Assembly (NCBI GenBank): GCA_910588405.1
Contig: CAJUPT010000001.1
Coordinates: 62,001 to 126,000 of the forward strand
Direction: 5' to 3'
Length of the DNA stretch: 64,000 nt
From: an uncultured Lachnospiraceae bacterium
GTDB taxonomy: Bacteria > Bacillota > Clostridia > Lachnospirales > Lachnospiraceae
Part shown: piece after piece, positions 26,482 to 35,116 of the stretch
How positions within the stretch are numbered: position 1 is the stretch's first letter
Layout of the letters: each line of letters begins with the position of its first letter
The notes under the pieces: generated by a model
What the model saw: only the letters and a program-made list of their open reading frames with translations
What the model was told of the DNA's origin: nothing
The model's database searches: none
Position numbers and translations under genes: made by a program

Positions 26482-26717
26482 ACTTCCACACCCCTTTCCT
26501 TCATCACATCAAAAAGATCGTCGATAATATATTCCCGGCTTTGCGTGTGAAGGACTTCATATTCCGGTACAATGTAACCGTTCAGAATATCGCTTTTCTC
26601 GGCAAATGCCCGGTATACCCGTTCCGCATTCACGCCAAGCTTTGCAGCAACATTTTCAATACAAAATATGGCAAATTCCAATTCCCCGGAATTTTTAATT
26701 TTCTCATCCGTCATCAT
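26478..26717 (-). CDS. DUF3791-family small protein (proximal)
   Basis: This is a 79-residue protein, mostly helical. It has the DUF3791 pattern EFAIFCIENVAAKLGV, then VYRAFAE, and a C-terminal YIIDDLFDVMKERG. It is distinct from the other DUF3791 copy at 25802. AAAGGAGG precedes the two possible ATGs (26717 and 26714) and directly follows the last stop of the pglX remnant, so the trio once followed pglX in one operon. It overlaps the DUF3990 start by 4 bases. Confidence 0.75.
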   Translation of the reverse strand: MMTDEKIKNSGELEFAIFCIENVAAKLGVNAERVYRAFAEKSDILNGYIVPEYEVLHTQSREYIIDDLFDVMKERGVEV

Positions 26718-26732
26718 GAAACAGTTCCTCCT

Positions 26733-27082
26733 TTACTTTATTTTAGCCAAAGCATCCTGAATAATTACTAATCCTTCTTCATATCATCATCCAGGTCGAT
26801 AGAGATCATCTGATCAACAAGGTGGCAGAGCTTTTTCTCATAAGTTCGCATTTCCGTATCCTGCGCCTGCAAAGCAGTCAGCTTCTTATTCAGCTTCACA
26901 CGCTCACCAATAGAAACGTTAGCAATCCGCTGTTCCAGACCGACGATGGCGGTACAGTAACGAGACTGCTGCTTATGCGCATAGTCGGTACGGATACGTG
27001 CGACGATATCCGGCTAATAACGGTGCATATAGATCAACGCCTTAAAGTTATTTTTCTTGCTACAGTCAAACAACCAGTAGAT
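26733..27082 (-). pseudogene. pglX: BREX pglX remnant (C-terminal end, broken)
   Basis: Translating the minus strand gives IYWLFDCSKKNNFKALIYMH, then RY, a TAG stop, and PDIVARIRTDYAHKQQSRY. The frame goes on through ANVSIGERVKLNKKL and QMISIDLDDDMKKD to another TAG. After a frame change QDALAKIK and a TAA follow at 26733. I recognise this as the end of the BREX adenine methyltransferase PglX. Two nonsense codons, a frameshift and the missing N-terminal approximately 1000 residues show that it is dead. Its final stop lies beside the ribosome-binding site of the DUF3791 gene. The part upstream is joined to an unrelated frame at about 27083. Confidence 0.75.
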
Positions 27083-27865
27083 CTACATCTCTATATCCCC
27101 GAGCTACAAATGAAGGAGCATATTTTTGAAGCAGGAAACGACTAGGTTCCAAATCATCAGGATTATCATCAATCACGTCAACCGCTTCAACTTTTTTTCA
27201 TTTCTCCCGCAATGCAAATATCCTCAGTCACACCTTCTGAAATCTTATTGCCAGAGTCACTTTCATTCTCAGAAAATTCCTTAATTCTCACATCTTCTAC
27301 GATTACCTCTTCTGATGCTTCTTCTGCCGAAGTAACCGCTATCTCTATATATGCAGATTTATCAGTAAAGTATTGTCCCCCTGCAAGCCCCCACTGAACC
27401 TGCATGGGATAATACTTATTAATTTCTCCCAATATTCGAAAGCCTTCTGGCCCATTAATGTTCTCTGTATCCAAAGCTTCTAAAAACAGTTCAGGCGCCT
27501 CGGCTTCAGAAAACATATCATCGATATTTTCTTCTGAAATCTCATGTAACACATCGGCTGCCTTTGATTTAAAAGGGGAAAAAGCAGCTTCATATTCAGC
27601 TATAAAAGACCTGACTTTCAAAAATCTCTTTAAAATCGCCTCGGCCTTATTAAGCTGAAGTTTTATCAATCGACTCTTACTATTATTTATAACATCAACG
27701 TATGCTGACGCTTTACTGCCTTCCTCCGGCATTTCTTCTATACTTAGTACAGTTTGAGCCTCATTTTTCAATCGACCATATTCAAACACAAGAGTATTCA
27801 TATCAGCATTAAAATATTTAAGCATTAAACGAATTCAACAATTCATTCAATTTTTTTGCTTCCAT
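27066..27865 (-). pseudogene. unrecognised helical protein gene, frameshifted
   Basis: The main open part (27187-27825) encodes 212 residues that I do not recognise: helical, acidic, with a heptad-like stretch (KSRLIKLQLNKAEAILKRF). Near the C-terminus is GLAGGQYFTDKSAYIEI, followed by a Glu/Ser-rich tail. Two signs of breakage are visible. A good ribosome-binding site (GGAGGAGAGGAGGAGG) serves an ATG at 27865 whose 15-codon frame ends just as the 212-residue frame starts. At the 3' end an A7 run is followed by a stop, whereas removing one A would extend the protein by about 40 residues (EAVDVIDDNPDDLEPSRF and on) to a stop at 27066. It is probably the decayed upstream neighbour of pglX. Confidence 0.45.
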
Positions 27866-27900
27866 CGTTTTCCTCCTCCTCTCCTCCTTCATACCTTTCT

Positions 27901-28246
27901 TAATTAGCAATTTCCACAGCCTTTTATAACTTACTGCCATAGTCTCAGTTCAATGCAAATTTCCAAGTGAACACCCACGTCGGTCTTTACCGGCTCCGCC
28001 ATGAACGAAAGGGCGTTTCCTTTGTGCCTCCGGCGGACGCGCAAAGAATGGGCATGGATAGTGCCATTTTGTGATCCCATTTTCGCGCAGTTCAGCGCTG
28101 GAGCGGAGCACTGAACTTTCAAAGTAAAAATCTGTATCTACAATTTTAATAATCATATCACAGGATTACACCTTAAACAAGCAAAAATACCGTTTAGCAG
28201 ATTATAATTCTGAAATATCGCAGTAAAATTACTTTATTAGAAGCGC
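27901..28246. other. intergenic stretch without a supported gene
   Basis: About 350 bases between the decayed defence remnant and the HcpR-like gene. Two overlapping minus-strand frames of 63 and 68 codons cover 27931-28156, but neither has a ribosome-binding site or a recognisable domain. The GC-rich core (about 27975-28075) stands out from its AT-rich flanks and could be a fragment of a dispersed element. Confidence 0.35.
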
Positions 28247-28269
28247 AAAAAATATGCCATGCATATTTT
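28247..28269 (-). terminator. intrinsic terminator of the HcpR-like gene
   Basis: Arms 28261-28269 and 28249-28257 pair around a 3-base loop, followed on the minus strand by a T run. It is about 40 bases after the stop at 28309. Confidence 0.5.
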
Positions 28270-28308
28270 CTTAAACCGCATGACATTTTCCTTAGTTTTA
28301 TAATACTT

Positions 28309-28968
28309 TCACAGCAACACAAAATGATTCCGTTCAAATTCCAGTATCCCCTCATCCCGCATCCTGCACAGCTCGTTGGACATGGCACTCCGGTCTACGG
28401 AGAGGAAATCCGCCAGCTGCTGCCGGTTAAACGGAATATCAAAGGAGGGACGCCCTTCCCTGAGAGACTGTTCCGATAAGTAGGACAGCAGCTTTTCCCT
28501 GGTCGTCCGCTGGGACATATGCTCCAGCTTCTGGGTCAGCATCTTGTTCTTCAGCGCCAGCACCGAAAGCAGGTTCTGAATCAGCTTTCCGTGAAACTGA
28601 CAAGCGGAGGAACAGGTGGTCAGCACCCGTTTTACGTCGAGAAACAGCACCTGGCTGTTTTTTACCGCCACCGCATTGTTCAGCATTTCGCCGACCTCCA
28701 GGCAGGCATAGGTTTCTCCGAATACCTCTCCCGCCGAAATCTCATTTAATATACTGAGATTCCCCCAGTAATCCTCCTTCCGGATATGGACGGCCCCATC
28801 CAGCAGCAAAGCCACGGCGGTAATCCGCTCCCCTTTCCGGAACACACAGTCCCCTTTCTGGTAACTCCGCTGGTACGCGCCCAGACAGGACAGCATGGAG
28901 ACAGCTTCCTGCTCTCCGATCCCTTTAAACAGCTTTGATTGCTCCACCACTTTCAAATATTTTTCCAA
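28309..28968 (-). CDS. HcpR-like Crp/Fnr-family regulator
   Basis: This 219-residue Crp/Fnr protein has an effector-binding barrel at about 15-125 (with GEVFGETYACLE in the phosphate-loop position), a dimer helix, and an HTH with the recognition helix VDRSAMSNELCRM. This differs from the CRP and FNR readers, so its DNA site should differ too. It is divergent from a ferredoxin gene and hcp, the arrangement of HcpR, which in several anaerobes activates hcp under nitrosative stress, in some cases with heme as cofactor. The start is a TTG 7 bases after AGGAG. A palindrome just upstream (28980-28997) may be its site and may also mediate autoregulation. Confidence 0.82.
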   Translation of the reverse strand: MEKYLKVVEQSKLFKGIGEQEAVSMLSCLGAYQRSYQKGDCVFRKGERITAVALLLDGAVHIRKEDYWGNLSILNEISAGEVFGETYACLEVGEMLNNAVAVKNSQVLFLDVKRVLTTCSSACQFHGKLIQNLLSVLALKNKMLTQKLEHMSQRTTREKLLSYLSEQSLREGRPSFDIPFNRQQLADFLSVDRSAMSNELCRMRDEGILEFERNHFVLL

Positions 28969-28979
28969 AACAATCTCCT

Positions 28980-28997
28980 TTGTTGGAAATACAACAG
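28980..28997. promoter_or_regulatory. candidate HcpR-like operator
   Basis: TTGTTG-N6-CAACAG is a near-perfect palindrome centred at 28988.5. With the -10 box at 29018-29023 the plus-strand start should be near 29030. That puts the centre at -41.5, the class II activator position. It also overlaps the ribosome-binding region of the divergent regulator. Confidence 0.6.
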
Positions 28998-29017
28998 ACT
29001 TGTTCGATTTATTATAT

Positions 29018-29023
29018 TATAAT
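29018..29023 (+). promoter_or_regulatory. -10 box of the ferredoxin-hcp promoter
   Basis: TATAAT with no good -35 hexamer at 16-18 bases upstream, as expected for an activator-dependent promoter. Confidence 0.55.
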
Positions 29024-29157
29024 GGGTCCATGAAGTCAAGGCGGCAACCACGCTTCCCAAATCAATAACGGAACTCCAAAAACAACGAAAGGACATGCAT
29101 GAAATATAATAAGCTGCCCAAAACATTCGCAAACCGTTTTCCAAAGGGGGAATCATT

Positions 29158-29934
29158 ATGATCAGAAAAATCATCCGGATAGACGAATCGAAATGCAACG
29201 GCTGCGGCGCCTGCGCCGAAGCCTGCCACGAAGGGGCCATCGGCATGGTAAACGGAAAAGCAAAGCTGCTCCGCGACGACTACTGCGACGGGTTAGGCGA
29301 TTGTCTGCCGGCCTGTCCCACAGATGCCATCTCTTTTGTAGAGCGGGAAGCCGCTGCCTACGATGAGGCTGCAGTGCTGGCAGCGAAAAAAATAAAAAAC
29401 AATGCCATGACGGCCGCAACAACAGAAAAGCCGAAAAACAATACCGCAACAGCTGCAGCAACGGAAACTACAGGCTGCCCCGGCAGCAGAGCAGAACTGC
29501 TCCGGCCTAATGGGGAAAGCGAACATACCTCTTACACCGGCCATGCTTCCGAAACAGCTGCTCCGGCGGCGGCCAGCCAGCTCACCCAATGGCCGGCCCA
29601 GATCAAGCTGATGCCTGTCACCGCCCCCTACTACAACGGCGCCAACCTGCTGATCGCCGCAGACTGCACGGCCTATGCCTACGGAAATTTCCACAACGAA
29701 TTTATGAAAAACCGTATCACCGTCATCGGATGCCCGAAACTTGACAGCGTGGACTATACGGAAAAGCTGACCGCTATCCTGCAGGCAAACGATATCAAAA
29801 GCGTCACCCTTGCCCGCATGGAAGTTCCCTGCTGCGGCGGGCTGGAGCGGGCCGCGCAGGCAGCTGTCCAGACCAGCGGAAAAGACATCCCTTTCCGGAC
29901 AGTTGTGATTTCGACAGACGGACGGGTGATTTAA
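29158..29934 (+). CDS. 2x[4Fe-4S] ferredoxin-type protein linked to hcp
   Basis: This is a 258-residue protein. Residues 1-62 are a two-cluster ferredoxin: CNGCGACAEACHEGAI and YCDGLGDCLPACPTDAI. Residues about 75-145 are a low-complexity linker rich in A, T, E and N. The C-terminal 110 residues form a conserved domain with LLIAADCTAYAYGNFH, VIGCPKLD and VEVPCCGG-like cysteines. Proteins of this architecture are common beside hcp and are thought to feed it electrons. It starts after AAAGGGGG and is controlled by the putative activator site at 28980. It precedes hcp by about 200 bases. Confidence 0.85.
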   Translation: MIRKIIRIDESKCNGCGACAEACHEGAIGMVNGKAKLLRDDYCDGLGDCLPACPTDAISFVEREAAAYDEAAVLAAKKIKNNAMTAATTEKPKNNTATAAATETTGCPGSRAELLRPNGESEHTSYTGHASETAAPAAASQLTQWPAQIKLMPVTAPYYNGANLLIAADCTAYAYGNFHNEFMKNRITVIGCPKLDSVDYTEKLTAILQANDIKSVTLARMEVPCCGGLERAAQAAVQTSGKDIPFRTVVISTDGRVI

Positions 29935-30139
29935 TCCAGTATTTTTCATTCCGATTACGGAACGTAAAATAAAATTTCAAACTATATCCGTCAATCCCAA
30001 GGCGGATGCAACATTTCATTTGCATTTGCGCTTACAGTGTCCAAACAATTTACTGGCATTAAAAGACCCTGAAGTCTCTCCGCCAGTTTACGGCACCGAA
30101 AATGCAGATGCAGCAATTAAAGTAGGAGGATTTGTATCA

Positions 30140-31714
30140 ATGTCAAAGGAAATGTTTTGCTTCCAGTGTGAGCAGACCGCCGGATGCACCGGCTGCACCG
30201 GCAAGGCGGGCGTATGCGGAAAAAGTGCAGGCACGGCAAAATTGCAGGATCAGCTGACCGGTGAACTGATCGGCCTGGCCAGAGCCGCAAAAGGAGCCGC
30301 TCCCACCGCCAACACCCACCGTATCATGATGGCCGGCATGTTCGCCACCGTCACCAACGTAAACTTTAACGATGTAACCATCAAAGAGCAGATCGATCTG
30401 GTAAAAGCGGCCAGAGAAGCTCTGGTGGCCCAGGGCGGCGATGCCACCGGCGCATACGATATGGAACAGCTGTGGAATGCCGACGAGGACATCCGCTCCC
30501 TGAAATCCCTGATTCTGTTCGGCCTGCGGGGCATGGCCGCCTATGCCTATCACGCCATGATTCTGGGCTACGCCGACGACAAAGTCAACGCATTCTTATA
30601 TGAAGGTTTAGCCGCCGTAGGCGAGGACTGGGGCATGGACCAGCTGCTTCCCGTTGTCTTAAAGGCAGGCGAAGTAAACCTGAAATGCATGGCTCTTCTG
30701 GATCAGGCCAACACCGAAACCTACGGCCATCCCACTCCCACCACCGTACCGCTCAAAGTGGAAAAAGGGCCCTTTATCGTGATCACCGGCCATGACCTGA
30801 AAGACCTGGAGCTGCTTTTAGAACAGACCAAGGACAAAGGCATCAACATCTACACCAACGGCGAGATGCTGCCCGCCCATGCTTACCCTAAGTTCAAGGA
30901 ATATCCCCATCTGAAGGGCAACTTCGGAACCGCATGGTTCAGACAGCAGAAAGAACTGGCCGACATCCCCGCGCCCATCGTCTACACCACCAACTGCCTG
31001 ATGCCCTTAAAGGACAGCTATGCGGACCGGGTATTTACGATGGAAGCCGTTTCATGGCCGGGTGCGGCCCATATCGGCGAGAATAAAGACTTTACTCCTG
31101 TGATCAGTAAGGCTCTGGAACTGGGCGGATACAAAGAAGACCAGGAATTTACCGGCATCAACGGCGGCGCAACCGTCACCACCGGCTTTGGCCGGAATGC
31201 GGTTATGTCCGTGGCTGACACCGTAATCTCCGCCGTAAAGGAAGGGGCTTTAAAGCACATTTTCCTCGTAGCAGGCTGCGACGGCGCGCGCCAGAGCCGC
31301 AGCTACTACACCGACTTTGTAAAACAGACCCCTGCCAACACCACTGTCCTGACCCTGGCCTGCGGCAAATACCGCTTCAACGACCTTGACCTGGGCACCA
31401 TCGGCGGCCTGCCCCGGATTATGGATATGGGACAGTGCAACGACGCTTACAGTGCCATCATGGTAGCCGTAGCCCTAGCCAAAGCCTTTAACTGCGGCGT
31501 CAACGACCTGCCGCTGACCCTGGTGCTCTCCTGGTATGAACAGAAAGCCGTCGGCATCCTGCTGACCCTGCTGCATCTGGGCATTAAAAATATTTACCTG
31601 GGGCCTACGCTTCCGGCCTTCGTATCGCCGAATGTACTGGACTTCCTGGTAAAGAATTATGATATCCATCCGGTCAGCACGCCGGAGGAAGATCTGAAGA
31701 AGATTCTGGGATAA
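30140..31714 (+). CDS. hcp: hybrid cluster protein / hydroxylamine reductase
   Basis: This 524-residue Fe-S-O enzyme reduces hydroxylamine or NO, giving protection against nitrosative stress. The N-terminal cluster motif FCFQCEQTAGCTGCTGKAG (cysteines at 7, 10, 19 and 26) marks the short clostridial-type class. Later motifs for the hybrid cluster include TNGEMLPAHAYP, TTNCLMP, the VAGCDGAR segment and DMGQCNDAYSA. The ATG at 30140 follows TAGGAGG; forty upstream codons are not coding. It is cytoplasmic and co-directional with the ferredoxin gene and probably in the same regulon. A hairpin follows at 31898-31946. Confidence 0.95.
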   Translation: MSKEMFCFQCEQTAGCTGCTGKAGVCGKSAGTAKLQDQLTGELIGLARAAKGAAPTANTHRIMMAGMFATVTNVNFNDVTIKEQIDLVKAAREALVAQGGDATGAYDMEQLWNADEDIRSLKSLILFGLRGMAAYAYHAMILGYADDKVNAFLYEGLAAVGEDWGMDQLLPVVLKAGEVNLKCMALLDQANTETYGHPTPTTVPLKVEKGPFIVITGHDLKDLELLLEQTKDKGINIYTNGEMLPAHAYPKFKEYPHLKGNFGTAWFRQQKELADIPAPIVYTTNCLMPLKDSYADRVFTMEAVSWPGAAHIGENKDFTPVISKALELGGYKEDQEFTGINGGATVTTGFGRNAVMSVADTVISAVKEGALKHIFLVAGCDGARQSRSYYTDFVKQTPANTTVLTLACGKYRFNDLDLGTIGGLPRIMDMGQCNDAYSAIMVAVALAKAFNCGVNDLPLTLVLSWYEQKAVGILLTLLHLGIKNIYLGPTLPAFVSPNVLDFLVKNYDIHPVSTPEEDLKKILG

Positions 31715-32032
31715 AGCGTACCGTATCCGACAAGCAGTTTGTTATTCACGTTTTACTGAAACAGATACAGTACATTTGCTGAAAGCTCATTGCAAAAATC
31801 TGTTTCTATTATAAAGTATCCAAACGAATCCGCCCATAACAATTTTCTTGAATTTATAACACAAGCCAGAAACAGTCGGCATTCAGGATATTGCGCAAAA
31901 CATGGCCGTTCGTGCTGAGCAAACACCCAGCCAAACGGCCATGTTTCATATTATAAATCCGCCCAAAAACGCGAAATCGCCGCCATTTATAGTTTTATCC
32001 GATCCGCTATCATAAAAAACAAAAAGACACAA
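31715..32032. other. convergent intergenic region after hcp
   Basis: About 320 bases between hcp and the convergent glycan locus. The only structure seen is the terminator-like hairpin at 31898-31946; no open frame with a ribosome-binding site was found. Confidence 0.6.
31898..31946. terminator. hairpin between hcp and the glycan locus
   Basis: Perfect 13-base arms (31898-31910 and 31934-31946) around a 23-base loop that can itself pair (GCTG/CAGC). It lies between convergent genes and may serve both. Confidence 0.55.
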
Positions 32033-35008
32033 TTACTTCCGCTGCTCCTCCGTCCGCAAAATCCACTCCGTCTTCTGGACATAAACCTTGTAATCATTGA
32101 TTCCCATCTGTTCCAGCTGCCTGATAATTTCCCGATAATAAAAGCTGCATATAATTAGCCTGCGCTTTGACGGCGGTATCTCCAAAATCGTTTCCGGCCG
32201 GCAGATCTCAATTCCTTGCCGGAAGCGCCCCCATTTATTTTCGTCATTGTCCACCAAGAAGGCCGGGCGATACCTGCCGCCATATTTTTTCATATAGTCC
32301 TCAAACATCATCCCGGCCCCAAACAGAATGATTTTCTTCCCTTTCACATCCGCAAAGGTATCGCACAGAAGCTTCGTATAAACCTCATACGGATTTTCCG
32401 GGTCAAAAATCCCTCTGTGCTTCGGCTTCCGCTCCTCCTTCGGCGGGTACTTCAAATAATCCTTCCCCATAGACATAAACATATAATTTTCATAGCCAAC
32501 TGGCGCCGGAAGACGGCGGTGTTCAAATTCCAGCTTCACTGTGTCCTTAAAATCAGCCGCCGACAGCCGCCGGTGCTTATAGTAGCCGCTAAATATGGCC
32601 ACATCCTCAGAAGCCTCGTCAGTATACAGCCGCATCGCCCTATCCAGCCTTCTGCACAGCTCCCTGTGGCTATAAAACCGGGACAATCCCTTATAAAACC
32701 GCCATAACAGCCACTTCATATCACCATAAGCCGTGTAATCCCGTCCATATATTTTCGCCAGCAGCAAACGATGAATATGCCGGATCTGTTTCTCCTTTTT
32801 CTCGAATTTTCGCTCATCCATCGTGCATATATCAAGCGGAAGAATATCAATCCAGATTCCCAGATTCCCCTTGTGTCCCAGCTCTCTGGCTTCAATAGCC
32901 GTCGTCTGGGCATTCCGCACCCGGGCAAATCCACCCCAGAAAATCTCCGTTTCCGTCTCCGGCGTATGCAAAGAAAGAGGCTCCTTTAATTCCTCAGCCG
33001 CGGCCTGCAAAAACCGGTCATAATCCGCTCTTGGCATGGCGATATCCAAATCGTCATCCCAGGGAATAAACCCTTTATGTCGAACCGCTCCCAAAAGACT
33101 TCCATGAACAAGAAACCAGGTAATTCGATGCTTTTTGCAGATCCGCTCCACCTCATCCAGCATCGTCAGCTCCGTCCGCCAGATTTTTTTCATTTTATCC
33201 GATATTTTATAATCAGCGACCATCTCCTCCTCAGATTCCAGACGCCTGATATTCTCATCGATCCGTTTCCGGTCTACGGTAGCCCAACGGTAAAACTGCC
33301 GGTACATTTCATGATTGCGCACATCGTCCAAAAAGCGGCGTTCTTCCGCTTCATACACCGCCCAGGTATCCGCCAGCCCATATTTCTCCACCAACTTCTG
33401 TTTTGGATACATCTGCTCCGCCCCCGGTGTAAAACAATATATATAATGAATCGCCCGGAACATCACATAGCCTGCCGGGTAATTCTCCCGCGCAAACTCC
33501 TGGTCAAAATATTGGAATGCTCCCGTAGCCGGCTCATAAAAACAATTCAGGGGAATCAGCTCCATATAGGCTTTTTTCAGGATCGGGCCAAAGTCCAGCG
33601 CGGACAGCCTGGCTTTTTCCTCTTCGTCCTGCGCCGCTTGGATGCAGATCGAAAGCAGCCCATTTTCTCCGGCTGCGGCCTGTTCCGACGACTGAAGGAT
33701 AAATGTATAAATCTGTTCCAGCAAACGCAGGAATTCCTCCGTATCCTTCCCCATTACTTCCTTCAAATAATTGGAAAGTGTCGGCCAGGAAACATAGGGA
33801 AGCGCAAGACTCCCATCCGGCAGCAGCCTGTGCCTGACCACCGGAATCCCATGAAGCCTCAGATCCTCCATATGGTCAAGCAGCGCTTTCGCGCCCGCTT
33901 TTCCATCCTCATATAGGGGGCGCTTTATCACTGTCCCGTCATCGTATATTGTCGTAGCATAGCTCCCCTTTCGACCTCTGTCTGTGGAGACTGCCGCATA
34001 AATAACCCGACCTGGCTGTAACCGCCTCCCAGTTGTCTGGGCAACCTTCATCTCCTTGAAATCCACATTCGTTTCCATAGGTTTTAGACAGCATTCATCT
34101 TCCGTTCCGCTTTCACAAGATCCCCTGCCGCACTCCACCAGAAATGAATTTGAAAAAAATGGAAACACCCCATTTTCAATTATATCCTGATACAGCTCTT
34201 GCTCCGACGCCAACAGAGAATTATGCTGCAAATAATAGGGAATCAGCCTCTCCCTCAGATTCGCCCCCGGAAGATACCGATCCGAATAGATTAACTGGGG
34301 CAGCTTATAATCCGGAAGCGGGTAATAAAACTGATTCTGATGAAAGCCAGCCACTTCCACGATATCCTTTAATTCCTCCCGGCTGAAGGAATAGCCGTGA
34401 ATCCCCCGGGGATACTGTCGAATCCCTTCAAAAACCTGGCCTCCATGAGACTCTTTATCACCGCAGAAATAGCGAAGCCCCATCCGATTATCCGCTGCCA
34501 ACAGCAAAATACCATCTTCCTTTAAAAACGTAGCTGCCTTTTGCAGATATTGTGCATATTTTTTCCTGTCACGCGTACCGCCGCCGGCCCGCTCCAAAAT
34601 TCCAGTCAAAATAATATAATCAAATTTATCTTCAAAAGAAAGCTCACTCCACTCCCCAGTGTAAACCTCCAGATTCTCCTTCTCCGCCCAGCGCTTCACA
34701 ATTGCCTCAGCCCGGTGAGGAGAGCGCTCCGTAGCAACCACCCTTTCGCAACGGTCACAAAAAAGCCCCGTCAATGCTCCAAATCCGGCGCCAATTTCCA
34801 GCAGTCTGGCATGGCCGCAAAAAGGATACCAGCTAAACAAGCCTGTCCGCAGGCTCGAAAGCTGATACCATATGGAAAAACGAGGATCATCGGCAATCTC
34901 CTCATCATAATAATCCTTTCGCAGGGAATTCAAATACTCCAAAACAACCAGATCAGCCTCAGAGGGCGGCTTCACCGGGGCATCGGAAGCAGCGTGCAAT
35001 ATGGCCAT
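32033..35008 (-). CDS. methyltransferase / kinase-like / LicD / Rossmann four-domain protein
   Basis: This is a 991-residue fusion. Residues about 20-290 are a class I SAM methyltransferase with LLEIGAGFG at 69-77. Residues about 335-560 are an unassigned, kinase-like segment. Residues about 605-860 are a LicD nucleotidyltransferase-fold domain with the motifs HGSLLGAVRH (635-644) and DDDLD (651-655). Residues 889-991 are a Rossmann-like domain starting KKIILFGAGM. LicD enzymes transfer phosphocholine or similar groups from a CDP donor to glycans; the neighbouring cytidylyltransferase (35117) would make such a donor and has a closely related tail. The methyltransferase may act on the same substituent. 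It is the last gene of the glycan locus. Confidence 0.8.
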   Translation of the reverse strand: MAILHAASDAPVKPPSEADLVVLEYLNSLRKDYYDEEIADDPRFSIWYQLSSLRTGLFSWYPFCGHARLLEIGAGFGALTGLFCDRCERVVATERSPHRAEAIVKRWAEKENLEVYTGEWSELSFEDKFDYIILTGILERAGGGTRDRKKYAQYLQKAATFLKEDGILLLAADNRMGLRYFCGDKESHGGQVFEGIRQYPRGIHGYSFSREELKDIVEVAGFHQNQFYYPLPDYKLPQLIYSDRYLPGANLRERLIPYYLQHNSLLASEQELYQDIIENGVFPFFSNSFLVECGRGSCESGTEDECCLKPMETNVDFKEMKVAQTTGRRLQPGRVIYAAVSTDRGRKGSYATTIYDDGTVIKRPLYEDGKAGAKALLDHMEDLRLHGIPVVRHRLLPDGSLALPYVSWPTLSNYLKEVMGKDTEEFLRLLEQIYTFILQSSEQAAAGENGLLSICIQAAQDEEEKARLSALDFGPILKKAYMELIPLNCFYEPATGAFQYFDQEFARENYPAGYVMFRAIHYIYCFTPGAEQMYPKQKLVEKYGLADTWAVYEAEERRFLDDVRNHEMYRQFYRWATVDRKRIDENIRRLESEEEMVADYKISDKMKKIWRTELTMLDEVERICKKHRITWFLVHGSLLGAVRHKGFIPWDDDLDIAMPRADYDRFLQAAAEELKEPLSLHTPETETEIFWGGFARVRNAQTTAIEARELGHKGNLGIWIDILPLDICTMDERKFEKKEKQIRHIHRLLLAKIYGRDYTAYGDMKWLLWRFYKGLSRFYSHRELCRRLDRAMRLYTDEASEDVAIFSGYYKHRRLSAADFKDTVKLEFEHRRLPAPVGYENYMFMSMGKDYLKYPPKEERKPKHRGIFDPENPYEVYTKLLCDTFADVKGKKIILFGAGMMFEDYMKKYGGRYRPAFLVDNDENKWGRFRQGIEICRPETILEIPPSKRRLIICSFYYREIIRQLEQMGINDYKVYVQKTEWILRTEEQRK

Positions 35009-35116
35009 AGGTCAACACTCTCCTGTCATTATTCTTCCATTATTATACTTACAAATCAATCAATATCGCTCAAAAGTCATTCTTCGAAATCTGATTAGAC
35101 AATCTTTATTCCGACT

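Noticed and set aside
27931..28156. Two overlapping small open frames
   Set aside because: No ribosome-binding sites, no domain, and they overlap in different frames; kept only as part of an intergenic note.
29949..29962. TTCCG-N4-CGGAA inverted repeat upstream of hcp as an operator
   Set aside because: Arms of only five bases, no promoter element at a matching distance and no resemblance to the site at 28980.
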